From contig RSEH01000076.1 of assembly GCA_006503475.1 (NCBI GenBank), positions 1 through 64,000 of the forward strand: a stretch of DNA of 64,000 nt, read 5' to 3'. This document shows, one piece after another, positions 39,407 through 47,886 of the stretch. This DNA is from Stentor roeselii. Lineage: Eukaryota; Ciliophora; Heterotrichea; Heterotrichida; Stentoridae. The notes beneath the pieces are model-generated. The model did no database searches. It had not been told where the DNA came from and saw nothing but the letters and a program-made list of their open reading frames with translations. A program made the translations under genes and the position numbers. Each line of letters begins with the position of its first letter. Positions within the stretch are counted from its first letter, which is position 1.

Positions 39407-39937
39407 ATGATGTCAATCGTTCTAGTAAATATGAACGTATACGAAACTTCAAACAATACAATCACAGAAATCATTTCTCACTTGCAAGAAAACTCATTCA
39501 ACTCATTCATCACCTGGTCAGGTCAAAACTGTTTGATAACAAACCTCGAAATCTTCCCATCAGTAGTGCTAACAACATTATTCAAAGGCTACACTCTTGA
39601 AACTTTCACCCAACTACTCGAAACCCTTTCCATAAAATACACCCTAAAGAAAAATACATTAAAAATAATCTTCCCAAACATAAAACAAAAAATTCGAAAG
39701 AGATCAAGAAGCGGAAATTCAATTCTCGGAAAATTCAGTGAAATCGAGTTAAAACAAGAAAAACTCTTCGCAGCGATTCTTCGAGCACAAGAAAAACTTG
39801 AAAGAGCAATTCGAATAAACAAGCAAATCAAACTCGAGTTAAAGAAATCTGATGAATATCAAAGAAACCTCATCGAAGAGAAGTCAAAAGAAGCACATGT
39901 GGATGAAATAATGCAGAAACTATTGAAACAAGTGTAA
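39407..39937 (+). CDS. Compact HSF-type DNA-binding protein
   Basis: A 176-residue protein whose residues 15-80 match the heat-shock-factor fold: a first helix (ITEIISHLQE), FNSFITWSGQNCLITN as the W-containing strand pair, FPSVVLTTLFKGY as the helix before the turn, and FTQLLETLSIKYTLKK in place of the recognition helix and following strand. The usual F.RQLN.YGF signature is degenerate (the RQLN is TQLL). A basic patch (KQKIRKRSRSG) and a coiled coil (about 105-170) follow, as the trimerisation region does in HSFs. It is very short, with no activation region. Divergence in the recognition helix makes its DNA target unclear. Confidence 0.65.
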   Translation: MMSIVLVNMNVYETSNNTITEIISHLQENSFNSFITWSGQNCLITNLEIFPSVVLTTLFKGYTLETFTQLLETLSIKYTLKKNTLKIIFPNIKQKIRKRSRSGNSILGKFSEIELKQEKLFAAILRAQEKLERAIRINKQIKLELKKSDEYQRNLIEEKSKEAHVDEIMQKLLKQV

Positions 39938-39961
39938 TAATTATATTCGATATGACTAATA

Positions 39962-40321
39962 ATGGATTCCATTTATGATAGGTATGGCGATCAAACGTTC
40001 TGGGATAGAATCATGGACCAGTTCTATGAAAGGAACTTGGCTGATAAACGACTTAAACGATTTTATGAAAGTTCTGATGTGCAAAGAATAAAAAGAATGA
40101 ATCAAGCTTTCTTGGCCACTGCTTTAAGACCCTCTGGTGAACATTTCCCTATTTCTGTTAAACGTACGCATCGGAATATGGAGATTTTCGGAGAGGATTT
40201 CGATAAGTTCGCTCAAAATTTGCTTCTGACGTTAAATGATAATGGAATCGCCAAGGCTGATGTTGAAGAAATTTTAAATGTTATTCAGTCGTTCAGGGCG
40301 GATTTGGTGAAGGCTGAATGA
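39962..40321 (+). CDS. Truncated hemoglobin (2/2 globin)
   Basis: A 119-residue single-domain globin of the truncated family. It has the N-terminal IYDRYGDQTFWDRIMDQFYERNLAD of helices A-B with Tyr22 at the B10 place, the KRLKRFYE segment, QAFLATAL in helix E, and His70 in RTHRNMEI as the proximal F8 ligand. The length is typical of group I proteins, which ciliates including Paramecium and Tetrahymena are known to have. It likely binds oxygen or NO. It starts 24 nt after the HSF-like gene on the same strand. Confidence 0.9.
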   Translation: MDSIYDRYGDQTFWDRIMDQFYERNLADKRLKRFYESSDVQRIKRMNQAFLATALRPSGEHFPISVKRTHRNMEIFGEDFDKFAQNLLLTLNDNGIAKADVEEILNVIQSFRADLVKAE

Positions 40322-40883
40322 GCCAAGGTTAGATAATTGGATGTGTTTAAATTTAATGGTTGGCTTGAAATATGGACCGAGGTGGATATTTAGATATGAT
40401 AATGTTATCAGATGGGATGAAATCTTGAAGGAGGGTTTTCATGACTTTTGGATATGTGTACTTATCTTAAGGGAAGAAATCTTGAAGAAGGGGTTTCGTG
40501 ACTTTTGGATTGTTTGAGATTCGCTGAAGAGCTTCTGGATAAAGATTTTAAGGTTTAGGAGCACATGAATATTTGTCTTTGATAATCGAATCGATACTTT
40601 ACATTGCAGGGGAGATTATAGTGATATTGATCAATGTCTTGGCTTCTCGTTTAGACTTGTCTATAAAAAAGACATAACTTTCATGAAAAGCTACTAATTA
40701 TCTAATCAATATATTTTTACCAAAGAAATAACAATATAAAAATTTCATCAAACTTTAACTCAAGCTCCACCCAATTTTCCACCATTCTTAAATAACCAGT
40801 TCAAAAAAATCCTCAAGTCTATTCTTAACCCGAGACAAGTCACTTACTTCCATCCATTCCAATTAAGACCTAAAAGGAGAAAA
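40322..40883. other. Intergenic region with a short direct repeat
   Basis: About 560 bp. The left part carries the 40-base repeat pair described separately. The right part (40740-40880) is rich in C, A and T with few G, the usual leader type, and has CCTAAAA at 40869. No gene is visible. Confidence 0.6.
40414..40510. repeat. Imperfect 40-bp direct repeat pair
   Basis: 40414-40453 and 40471-40510 share about 35 of 40 bases (GAAATCTTGAAGNAGGG ... GACTTTTGGAT), with a 57-base period. They do not encode protein. Confidence 0.8.
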
Positions 40884-42005
40884 ATGCACTATACAGCAAA
40901 ATACAACCGAGCTCAATTATCAGTAGTCCATCCACAACTCAACCAAGTAATTCCCAATCAGCCTTTTGGAGAGATCAAAGCAGGTAGAAAACAATTCTAC
41001 CAGAATAAAAACTTCGAAACTTCAGGACATTCAGCAAGTTACGGGCTTCCACAAGTCCCAGACGCAAACCCTTCAGCTTTCAAATTTCGAAATGCAGAGC
41101 TTGAAGCCTATCATCCACAGGCGAGTCCTCCTTTAAAGTTTCAACCACGTCAAAACATATCAAAAGAAGTTCAAGTCGACCTTGAAACATCTCCTCTCAG
41201 TAAAGCTGAAAGATTTTATAGTCAGAACAATCTTGTTGAAAAAACAGGAAAGGCTGAAATCATTGAAAAAGAGACAAAAAATGAGGAAATGCTTGAGGAA
41301 ATCGGGAAAATACGAAAAGAAATACAGAAAAAGGAAGATGAAATACAGGAATTTAAAAGAGTATTGGGAAATGTTCATAGTCAAGAAGAGGTTTTTAATC
41401 GAATTGATAAGAACAAATGGGACAAACAGTTTGAAGCTGAAAAAAGAATTGCTAATAAGACACTGCTGGACGATCAAGTCTTTGCAAAGAACCAGCTAAA
41501 GCGAATAGAAGAAGTCGAAAGAGAAAAAGAAAGAAACGAAAGACTCCGTCAACTAATCCAACTAAGAAACGACCAAGAGCGTGAAAGACAAGAAGCAATG
41601 AAAAAAGCAAATCACTACTTCCAAGAGCTTCAAGTGCAGCACGACCTTCAAAAGCAAATCCAAAACATAGAAAACCAGCAGTACTGGGAAAGCATTCCAA
41701 GACCAAAAGAAAACCCTCCACCTTCATCAATCTTGCACGCAGGTCACATCTCTTCACAGGTCTCTCCTCGAGGCAACAAAGCATCTCAGTTAAGTCCTTC
41801 TAAAATGTTTTATTTCACGAAAAAGCAACCAAAGCACTTAGTTTTCAATGCGATCACTGGAGAACTGAAAGATTTCAGCTGTTATGATCAGAAAAGCTTC
41901 TCACATTTAAAGATCAGGAATGCGAGTCCTGGACTAGACGATAGAAGTTTTTTTAAAGAAGCAGGGAATGCGATTGTTATGAGAAGAATGTCGCCAGTTA
42001 GCTAG
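40884..42005 (+). CDS. Coiled-coil protein of unknown function
   Basis: A 373-residue protein. The first 115 residues are polar, rich in Gln, Pro and Asn. A highly charged coiled coil runs from about 120 to 270 (IRKEIQKKEDEIQEFKRV, VEREKERNERLRQLIQL), and the tail contains YFTKKQPKHLVFNAITGELKDF. The pattern suggests a structural protein of cortex or cilia, but no family is recognised. Opposite-strand frames here are shadows. Confidence 0.75.
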   Translation: MHYTAKYNRAQLSVVHPQLNQVIPNQPFGEIKAGRKQFYQNKNFETSGHSASYGLPQVPDANPSAFKFRNAELEAYHPQASPPLKFQPRQNISKEVQVDLETSPLSKAERFYSQNNLVEKTGKAEIIEKETKNEEMLEEIGKIRKEIQKKEDEIQEFKRVLGNVHSQEEVFNRIDKNKWDKQFEAEKRIANKTLLDDQVFAKNQLKRIEEVEREKERNERLRQLIQLRNDQERERQEAMKKANHYFQELQVQHDLQKQIQNIENQQYWESIPRPKENPPPSSILHAGHISSQVSPRGNKASQLSPSKMFYFTKKQPKHLVFNAITGELKDFSCYDQKSFSHLKIRNASPGLDDRSFFKEAGNAIVMRRMSPVS

Positions 42006-42091
42006 ATGTTAATTAATTTCAAGCAGTTAAATTGAACTTCAGATGAGGAAAAGTAGGTATTTAAGTCAAGATTTTAGATTTTTAGATTTTT

Positions 42092-42322
42092 ATGAGTTTT
42101 CAATATTCCGAGACCACTGATGATTCCTTGTATCTTTATCGCCAGGTCGTCGCTAATCGTGAAGTCGCTGCTGCTGTGATTGAGAAGGGCTTGCTCGGTG
42201 AAAATGAATGGAGAGATTTAGGAATTCAAATGAGCAGGGGCTGGAATCATTATACTATTTATTCCTTGGATCCGAGTATTCTTTTGTTTAGAAAACTAAA
42301 AAACGGGACTAGAAACGTTTGA
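42092..42322 (+). CDS. CKS1: Cyclin-dependent kinase regulatory subunit CKS1
   Basis: A 76-residue protein that spans the whole CKS domain: FQYSETTDDSLYLYRQVV, LLGENEWRDLGIQMSRGW, HYTIYSLDPSILLFRK. Conserved anion-site and CDK-contact residues (YRQV, SRGW, H-Y, LLFR) are present, but the usual HxPEPH hinge sequence reads YSLDPS, so domain-swapped dimers may not form as in known CKS. CKS binds CDK and phosphorylated substrates in cell-cycle control. It is a single exon. Confidence 0.93.
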   Translation: MSFQYSETTDDSLYLYRQVVANREVAAAVIEKGLLGENEWRDLGIQMSRGWNHYTIYSLDPSILLFRKLKNGTRNV

Positions 42323-42327
42323 GTAAT

Positions 42328-42428
42328 AGTTAAATTTTTTAGGTTTTTTAGATTTTGAGTTTTAGGTGATTAAAGGAACAGTTAAATTTTTTAGGTTTTT
42401 TAGGTTTTGAGTTTTAGGTGATTAAGGA
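42328..42428. repeat. Two-copy tandem repeat, 52-bp period
   Basis: 42328-42379 and 42380-42428 repeat the unit starting AGTTAAATTTTTTAGGTTTT and ending in GAGTTTTAGGTGATTAA with a few changes. It follows the CKS1 stop by 6 bases. On the opposite strand it reads as a run of CCTAAAA-like motifs. Confidence 0.85.
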
Positions 42429-42561
42429 TTTAGTTTTGAGTTTTTATTGAGGATTTTAGGTTGATGTGATATTTCAGGTGATTTGTTTAGGGAGTTGGAG
42501 AGGGATATTTTTAAATGATGAAACCATTTTAATTTTAGGCTTATTATGGGATTTATAAAGT

Positions 42562-42807
42562 ATGAGTATTACACAGAAACCTAGACATAGGAGAGTCTTT
42601 AGCATGCCGGAACAGGACTTGGTCAAGGTTGCAGGGATTGCAACACTGGCGGATTTTGATGGAAGTATAAAACAGATAAAAAACAGTATAAATCAAAAAT
42701 CATCTAAAGTGCGAAACCAAAAGAAGCAAGTCAAATTAACTATTTTGCAAATGTTTTTCAATTTTGACACAGATACATCGATGGAGTCCTTACTTCGAGA
42801 TCTTTAA
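42562..42807 (+). CDS. Small hypothetical protein
   Basis: An 81-residue frame with ATG start, a basic N-terminus (KPRHRRVFSMP, with a possible phosphorylation site), and a helical middle and end (LADFDGSIKQIKNSI, VKLTILQMFFNF). Composition is like coding sequence of the neighbours. No family is recognised, and it is short enough to be doubtful. Confidence 0.45.
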   Translation: MSITQKPRHRRVFSMPEQDLVKVAGIATLADFDGSIKQIKNSINQKSSKVRNQKKQVKLTILQMFFNFDTDTSMESLLRDL

Positions 42808-43038
42808 TAATTTTACATTGTTTATTAAGGTAATAACAGAAATAATTATTTTATTCTTCAACAATACTAAAAAAATCAAGAATAAACAGTTTTTTCTGAA
42901 TTCTCAAAAATTTCGAGGTTTTTTCATACCCTGATGAAAAAAATGACTTTTTGTAAATAATTAAAACTTAAAGCAGTCTCATGAAACCCTACTCAAATTT
43001 TTATCATTATTCTAAATTTCATGAAAATTAATTCCTCC

Positions 43039-44238
43039 TCACATTCTATAAACCAATCCCCCGACAACAACTGGAATGATAAAAAAAACTAAATATTTAG
43101 TCCATCCTGAAGTTTTCTTAGTCTGCACCTTTTGCTTCTTTTTCTCACTTTCAGAGCATTTCTCCATGCAAAAAGAAAGAAGCTGCTGATTGAACTTTCC
43201 TTCATTAAAACACAAAGAAACATGAACCCTTTTGACAGAATCCAGCATGGGGATGACGATTTTATCTGCTTTTCCGCCAGCTTCTTTAATTTCAGATAAT
43301 AATTTAACGTCCTTGTCATCAACGGCAAAAGTGAAGTCCATTTTAAATAAAATCATTTGCAACTGCTGAAGTTCTTCTCTAATCTTGCTTAAATTAGCGC
43401 TTTTGTTGTTTTCCATGTAAAATTCAATCATTTCATAGTACTTTTCCTGCATTTCTTCAATAATTCTGTGCTCAAGTTCCTTTTCACTGCTGATTTCAAA
43501 TTCCAGATCCCAGTCATTTTTCACATAAGAAGCCGCGATACTCTTATAAATTTTTTCAGTGATTTCTTCTCGAGCCGCTGTATTTTGATGAAATTTTTCA
43601 AGTAAAAACTCGTATTTTTTGTTGATTTTCACGATTTTTTTGATATTTTTTAGAACTTTCGAGAGGTTTTGATACCTGATGTTTGAAAGTTTTGCTCTTA
43701 CTTGAATTGAAATCAGATCTGGGTCATTTGGTTTTATTTCAAGAGCTTCCTTTACCGCTTCACAGGCTTCATCAAAATGTCTGAGTTGAATGAAAGTAAA
43801 AGCAAGGCTGCTAAGGACTAATACAAGAGCCTTGTTACGAATTTCATTTTCTTCTGAAGACCCTTCATGAAAAACGACATCAAATTGATCATGTAAGTTT
43901 TTTTCATCTTTGACTTCAAGAAACTTCAGCAAACCATAGGCGTGCTCGTAACATTCAAGCGCTCTGTCAAAGTCTTCTGCATGAAAAAAACAATTTCCTT
44001 CTTTTTTGAACTCGTCAAAAGTGCCAATTTTGCAAGATATGCTGGAATTTCTTACTTTTTTCATGTGCTCTGAATGATTCACTGTGTTTCGAAGATATCC
44101 GGGGTACTCCAATAATGGCTGGTGACTTAAAAAGCGCTTGGGGATTGTTGGGATGTATCTGCATGGAGTCGTTAGGTTGATTTCTATGCAGTCAGGGTCT
44201 GAAAAGTCGCCTTGGGACCTGGTGAATGGACAAGTCAT
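43039..44238 (-). CDS. Tail-anchored TPR protein
   Basis: A 399-residue protein. Residues about 70-185 form tetratricopeptide repeats (FKKEGNCFFHAEDFDRALECYEHAYGLL; LVLSSLAFTFIQLRHFDEACEAVKEALEIKPND), like those of FKBP-type or TOM70-like co-chaperones. A helical region follows, and the protein ends in a basic stretch and one membrane helix, YLVFFIIPVVVGGLVYRM, typical of a tail anchor in the ER or outer mitochondrial membrane. The partner is unknown. Its start lies 8 bp after the stop of the GST gene on the same strand. Confidence 0.78.
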   Translation of the reverse strand: MTCPFTRSQGDFSDPDCIEINLTTPCRYIPTIPKRFLSHQPLLEYPGYLRNTVNHSEHMKKVRNSSISCKIGTFDEFKKEGNCFFHAEDFDRALECYEHAYGLLKFLEVKDEKNLHDQFDVVFHEGSSEENEIRNKALVLVLSSLAFTFIQLRHFDEACEAVKEALEIKPNDPDLISIQVRAKLSNIRYQNLSKVLKNIKKIVKINKKYEFLLEKFHQNTAAREEITEKIYKSIAASYVKNDWDLEFEISSEKELEHRIIEEMQEKYYEMIEFYMENNKSANLSKIREELQQLQMILFKMDFTFAVDDKDVKLLSEIKEAGGKADKIVIPMLDSVKRVHVSLCFNEGKFNQQLLSFCMEKCSESEKKKQKVQTKKTSGWTKYLVFFIIPVVVGGLVYRM

Positions 44239-44246
44239 TTTATTAA

Positions 44247-44924
44247 CTAGTCTAAATAGTTTGAGTACTTTTCGTGTAGGCGAGGAAGGAGAAGGTTAAA
44301 GACTTGGTGAGACTCTTGGATACCTGGAAGCTTTTCCATTTCTTGTAGGTAACTTTGGATTACTGCAAACTTTGAAAAATCAAATTTTAATATTTTCATT
44401 TGGGATAGTTCGCAGTATAGTGAAAGATCAGCGATACTTGGTGATGAAGTATTTGCAATGAAAGACTTATCAAGTACAGACTCAAGATATTTCAGTACTT
44501 TTATTTGCTTTTCTTTGCATTTTGAGTCGACTTCAGCAATAAAAGGCTTGTTGTAAATGGCTGGGTCTACAAATTTGTTTCGCACATATGTTCCGAATGC
44601 CTCTCGTGTGTTTGAATGATGCCAGTGAAGATATTCATCAATCTTGGCACGTGTTTCAGGAACTCTAGAGTACCAACTGTCATGGCTAATAAACTTATCG
44701 CTTATATAGCTCAGTATTGCATGGCTTTCTGATATGTGGAGATCGTTGTATGAAATTGATGGGACTGTGCCTAGTGCAAACTTTGACCGAAATGAATCTT
44801 TCAAGTGCTCTTTCTTGCTAAGACGAACCTGTATAAGTTCATGTGGCAATTTTTCTTGAAATATTAAGGAAAGTACTGCTCTACTAGGCTGAGAGAAGTA
44901 CTCAATATAAACCTTTAAGGACAT
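44247..44924 (-). CDS. Glutathione S-transferase, theta-like
   Basis: A 225-residue protein with a thioredoxin-like N-terminal domain (LKVYIEYFSQPSRAVLSLIF; GTVPSISYNDLHISESHAILSYI) and an all-helical C-terminal domain (PSIADLSLYCELSQMKIL). The SQPSRAV segment carries the catalytic serine region of theta-class enzymes, and E-S-H is the glutathione-binding Glu-Ser. It conjugates glutathione to electrophiles in the cytosol. The neighbour downstream is 8 bp away, but no functional link is evident. Confidence 0.88.
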   Translation of the reverse strand: MSLKVYIEYFSQPSRAVLSLIFQEKLPHELIQVRLSKKEHLKDSFRSKFALGTVPSISYNDLHISESHAILSYISDKFISHDSWYSRVPETRAKIDEYLHWHHSNTREAFGTYVRNKFVDPAIYNKPFIAEVDSKCKEKQIKVLKYLESVLDKSFIANTSSPSIADLSLYCELSQMKILKFDFSKFAVIQSYLQEMEKLPGIQESHQVFNLLLPRLHEKYSNYLD

Positions 44925-45074
44925 TATAATAAATTTCAGAATATCATAAAGGATTGAATAATATTAGAATAATTAATGATATTTTATATTCAAACTGTTC
45001 AAAGGAATCCAAATAATATTTAACGCTTTATCATTCCCAAAAAAAACTAAAAAATCCCTAAAACCAAAAAATAA

Positions 45075-47039
45075 ATGGGCCTTCTAAAAAACAGATCATT
45101 TTTGATCCTCCTGTCAATAACTCTTCCTACATTACTCCTTCTCCTCCTTCTCTACCTTCTCCTAATACTACTAGGTGCAATTCTAGGTCTTCTAACATTC
45201 TTTCTTCTACTATTTTTCCTGTTCCGTCATCTGCTGCAATTCCTTCTATTCCCAGGAGGTTCAAGAACCTGGCGTTACTGGTGGCAATCATCTCTAGAAA
45301 TCGAATTAGCCAACAACTTCATCGACCACCTTCACGAGCTTTCCTACATACTAGACCTTCTCGAGAAGTCATCCAACCTACTCCACATAAAAAAGAACTC
45401 AAAACAACTCCAAGAATCTTTAGAAATCTTCAAAGTCCTTCACTCAAGTTACACCCACATCTCAAATAACGACCTGACATCAAAACAACGAATATTCAAG
45501 CAAAAACTTTCATCAATTCTCGAAAAACTCTCTGAGACCAACTTGATCTTTTTACATAAATCTGAAGACCTTTTAAGTGTTTTAAGTCATTCCCAGGATT
45601 TTGACTGGTCCAACGTCACATTTGAGGATTTTCCTGAGAACATTCTTTTGAAGCAGGGTCAACAATTATTTTTAGAATTAGAGCAATTTGTACTTCAATT
45701 CACAGAATTTCACTTTCCATGGAGTCTGCTGCAAGAGGGTCTTTTCACGAATTTAAACGTATTGAGGTTAATTCTTCAAAGCAGTGTCCGATGCGAGCAG
45801 CACTGGGTGAGTTCTGAAGGTGTTGAAATTGACTGCGTTATAGTTCGCAATGAAGAAAACCAGGTGGATGCCCCTGTCGTGATTTTCTGTAATCCGAACG
45901 GAGGTCTTTACGAATACGCCTGTTATCAGAACAACTGGCTCGAGTTTTACATTTCACAAGGAATTGACTTCTGCATGTGGAACTACCGAGGATACGGCAG
46001 GACTCGTGGAAAGGTCTCCAGTCGCAATATGGTCGACGATGTCCAAGCGATCTTCGACTTTCTCAGCAAGTTTAAAATGTACAACAAAATCGCTGTTCAT
46101 GGAGAAAGTATTGGAGCAGTTCCAGCATGTGCCTTGGCCCGTCAGTCTGAAGTGGTTTTTCTATTTGCAGATAGAACTTTCAGTTCAATTGACAGTGTTT
46201 CGAAAGGACATCTGAGACTTCTCACACATCTTTCTGTTTCTGCTTGCTTGAAATGCTGCATTCAATGGTCCGATTCGACCTGCCAGAACTTTTTGTTGTC
46301 GAATTGTTATAAAGTGCTTTCATTCGACCCTAAAGATGAAATTGTCCCTGAAAGTGCTTCTTTAAAAGCAGGGATTTCGAATAGACTTAACTGTAATGAA
46401 CTTGACAGAGAAAGTTTAGAAGAGTTTTTAAAAGCACTTCAACAGATCAATAATTGTGTAGAAGCTTTAAGGAATAATGAAGTTTTGAAAGCGGAAACGT
46501 TGAAAGGCTCTTTTTCGTTGGTTTCGAAGGAAAATGAACCTGTTGATGAAGAAATCGTTGTGGGTGTCGCTTTCAAGATTTTTAAATGCATGGAAATTGA
46601 CTCGGCTGGGGTCACTCTTTATGATGTCAAAAATTTGGAGACTCTTGCAAGGTGGGTCAAAGGGCTGCAGATCTGGGGAAGTCTTCTTCCTATTGGAAGC
46701 AATCCTCTGGGAAGGGAAAAAGGAATTCAAAAGGTCAAGGCTACTATCGCGGTTTTACAGGAAGTCTTTAGAGAAAATGAGTTTAGGGTCAATTCTACTA
46801 TTGTCAGTCTTTGTCGCCAGGCTAGGCTGTTGAAGAATGCCTTCACTAAAGTGCTGAAATGTTTGGAAAATTTCAGTAGATCGGCTACTGAAGAACTCAG
46901 TATTCGAGATGATGATCAATTTGACTCCGGCCAAGGCGGTTACTTGATTCCAATAAACTGCGGGCACAGCGGAAAGTACTCAAATGAGGAGAAATCCCTT
47001 CTAACGTTCCACCTAAAGCAGTCTAAAATGATAAGCTAG
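45075..47039 (+). CDS. Membrane-anchored alpha/beta hydrolase
   Basis: A 654-residue protein. Two or three Leu-rich membrane helices fill residues 8-60. A helical linker follows, then an alpha/beta hydrolase fold from about 260: VVIFCNPNGGLYEY as the oxyanion-hole strand, CMWNYRGYGRTRG, and the nucleophile elbow HGESIGAVP with Ser345. D418 or D421 (SFDPKDEIVP) and His631 (NCGHSGKYS) fit the other triad places. A large insertion of about 200 residues separates the Asp from the His. It resembles lipid-directed hydrolases of the ABHD group; the substrate is unknown. Confidence 0.8.
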   Translation: MGLLKNRSFLILLSITLPTLLLLLLLYLLLILLGAILGLLTFFLLLFFLFRHLLQFLLFPGGSRTWRYWWQSSLEIELANNFIDHLHELSYILDLLEKSSNLLHIKKNSKQLQESLEIFKVLHSSYTHISNNDLTSKQRIFKQKLSSILEKLSETNLIFLHKSEDLLSVLSHSQDFDWSNVTFEDFPENILLKQGQQLFLELEQFVLQFTEFHFPWSLLQEGLFTNLNVLRLILQSSVRCEQHWVSSEGVEIDCVIVRNEENQVDAPVVIFCNPNGGLYEYACYQNNWLEFYISQGIDFCMWNYRGYGRTRGKVSSRNMVDDVQAIFDFLSKFKMYNKIAVHGESIGAVPACALARQSEVVFLFADRTFSSIDSVSKGHLRLLTHLSVSACLKCCIQWSDSTCQNFLLSNCYKVLSFDPKDEIVPESASLKAGISNRLNCNELDRESLEEFLKALQQINNCVEALRNNEVLKAETLKGSFSLVSKENEPVDEEIVVGVAFKIFKCMEIDSAGVTLYDVKNLETLARWVKGLQIWGSLLPIGSNPLGREKGIQKVKATIAVLQEVFRENEFRVNSTIVSLCRQARLLKNAFTKVLKCLENFSRSATEELSIRDDDQFDSGQGGYLIPINCGHSGKYSNEEKSLLTFHLKQSKMIS

Positions 47040-47049
47040 TTCTAAAATA

Positions 47050-47580
47050 ATGTCAATTCTCGTGTTTCCAGACCAAAACAACACCGAATGGATTTCCTGG
47101 AATCGTCTAACAAAAAAGTCCGGAGGCATCGAAAACTCTCACTTTCGATGGACATCTGAGAAATTCTGCGACTGTTCATCAACCTTGCCGTCAATTCACA
47201 TTTCGCCTCTAAACTTAGGACTGAAGCCGCTGAAAGAAACAAGAAATTCATGTCCAAGGCCTTTAAATTCACATCTTGTGATCCCCCTGCCGCCGTTTTC
47301 AGGATCAGTCAAATCGAGGAATACGATTAATTTGTATGCAAGGCCGAAAAACCCGATGAAGGAAAGTCAGCCGAATCAAGGATTTTTACTTAGTGATCGA
47401 GTACCCAGAGCTAATTTTTTAAGAGTTGGTCAAGGAAAAGAGAAAAATAGAAAAAAAATCAAGAAAATTACGAAATATGTTCAGTTGTATCGACATCGAG
47501 TTGATGGAGTTGTTGGAGTTAGGATGCTTGGGGAAGGAACTGCTGATGATAGTTTTAGGGATAGGACTGGGAATTTGTAA
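47050..47580 (+). CDS. Hypothetical basic protein
   Basis: A 176-residue protein starting 10 nt after the hydrolase stop. It is Pro-, Ser- and Lys-rich, largely without predicted fold, with a basic patch (KEKNRKKIKKITKYVQLYR). No family is recognised. The frame on the opposite strand in the same place also lacks features and was not chosen. Confidence 0.55.
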   Translation: MSILVFPDQNNTEWISWNRLTKKSGGIENSHFRWTSEKFCDCSSTLPSIHISPLNLGLKPLKETRNSCPRPLNSHLVIPLPPFSGSVKSRNTINLYARPKNPMKESQPNQGFLLSDRVPRANFLRVGQGKEKNRKKIKKITKYVQLYRHRVDGVVGVRMLGEGTADDSFRDRTGNL

Positions 47581-47639
47581 ATTATTTAAGAGGTTTTGGA
47601 GAAAATTTTGGGAATAAAGAAAGTTAATTAAAGGAGAGA

Positions 47640-47880
47640 AGGATCAATTAAAGAGTTATTATCGTAGTTTTTATAGAAATTTCATTAATTTCAATATTAT
47701 CTAAATATAAAAGATGATAGGATCAATGAATGAGTAATTATCGTAGTTTTTATATAAATTTCATTAATTTCTTCAATATTATCTAAATATGAAGGATAGC
47801 AGGATCAATGAAAGAGTTATGATGGTAGTTTTATCTAAATATCATTCATTCTTCAATATTATCTAAATATGAAAGATCGA
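47640..47880. repeat. Three-copy tandem repeat, about 80-bp unit
   Basis: Copies start at 47640, 47719 and 47801, each beginning AGGATCAAT and containing TTCAATATTATCTAAATAT near the end. The third copy has lost some internal bases. The array lies between convergent genes and runs to within a few bases of the stop of the minus-strand gene; it fills most of the 306-bp gap. Confidence 0.88.
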
Positions 47881-47886
47881 AACAAA

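Noticed and set aside
47042-47272. Minus-strand frame over the small basic gene at 47050
   Set aside because: It would end inside the next gene's leader and has no stronger protein features than the plus-strand frame, which follows the hydrolase gene directly.
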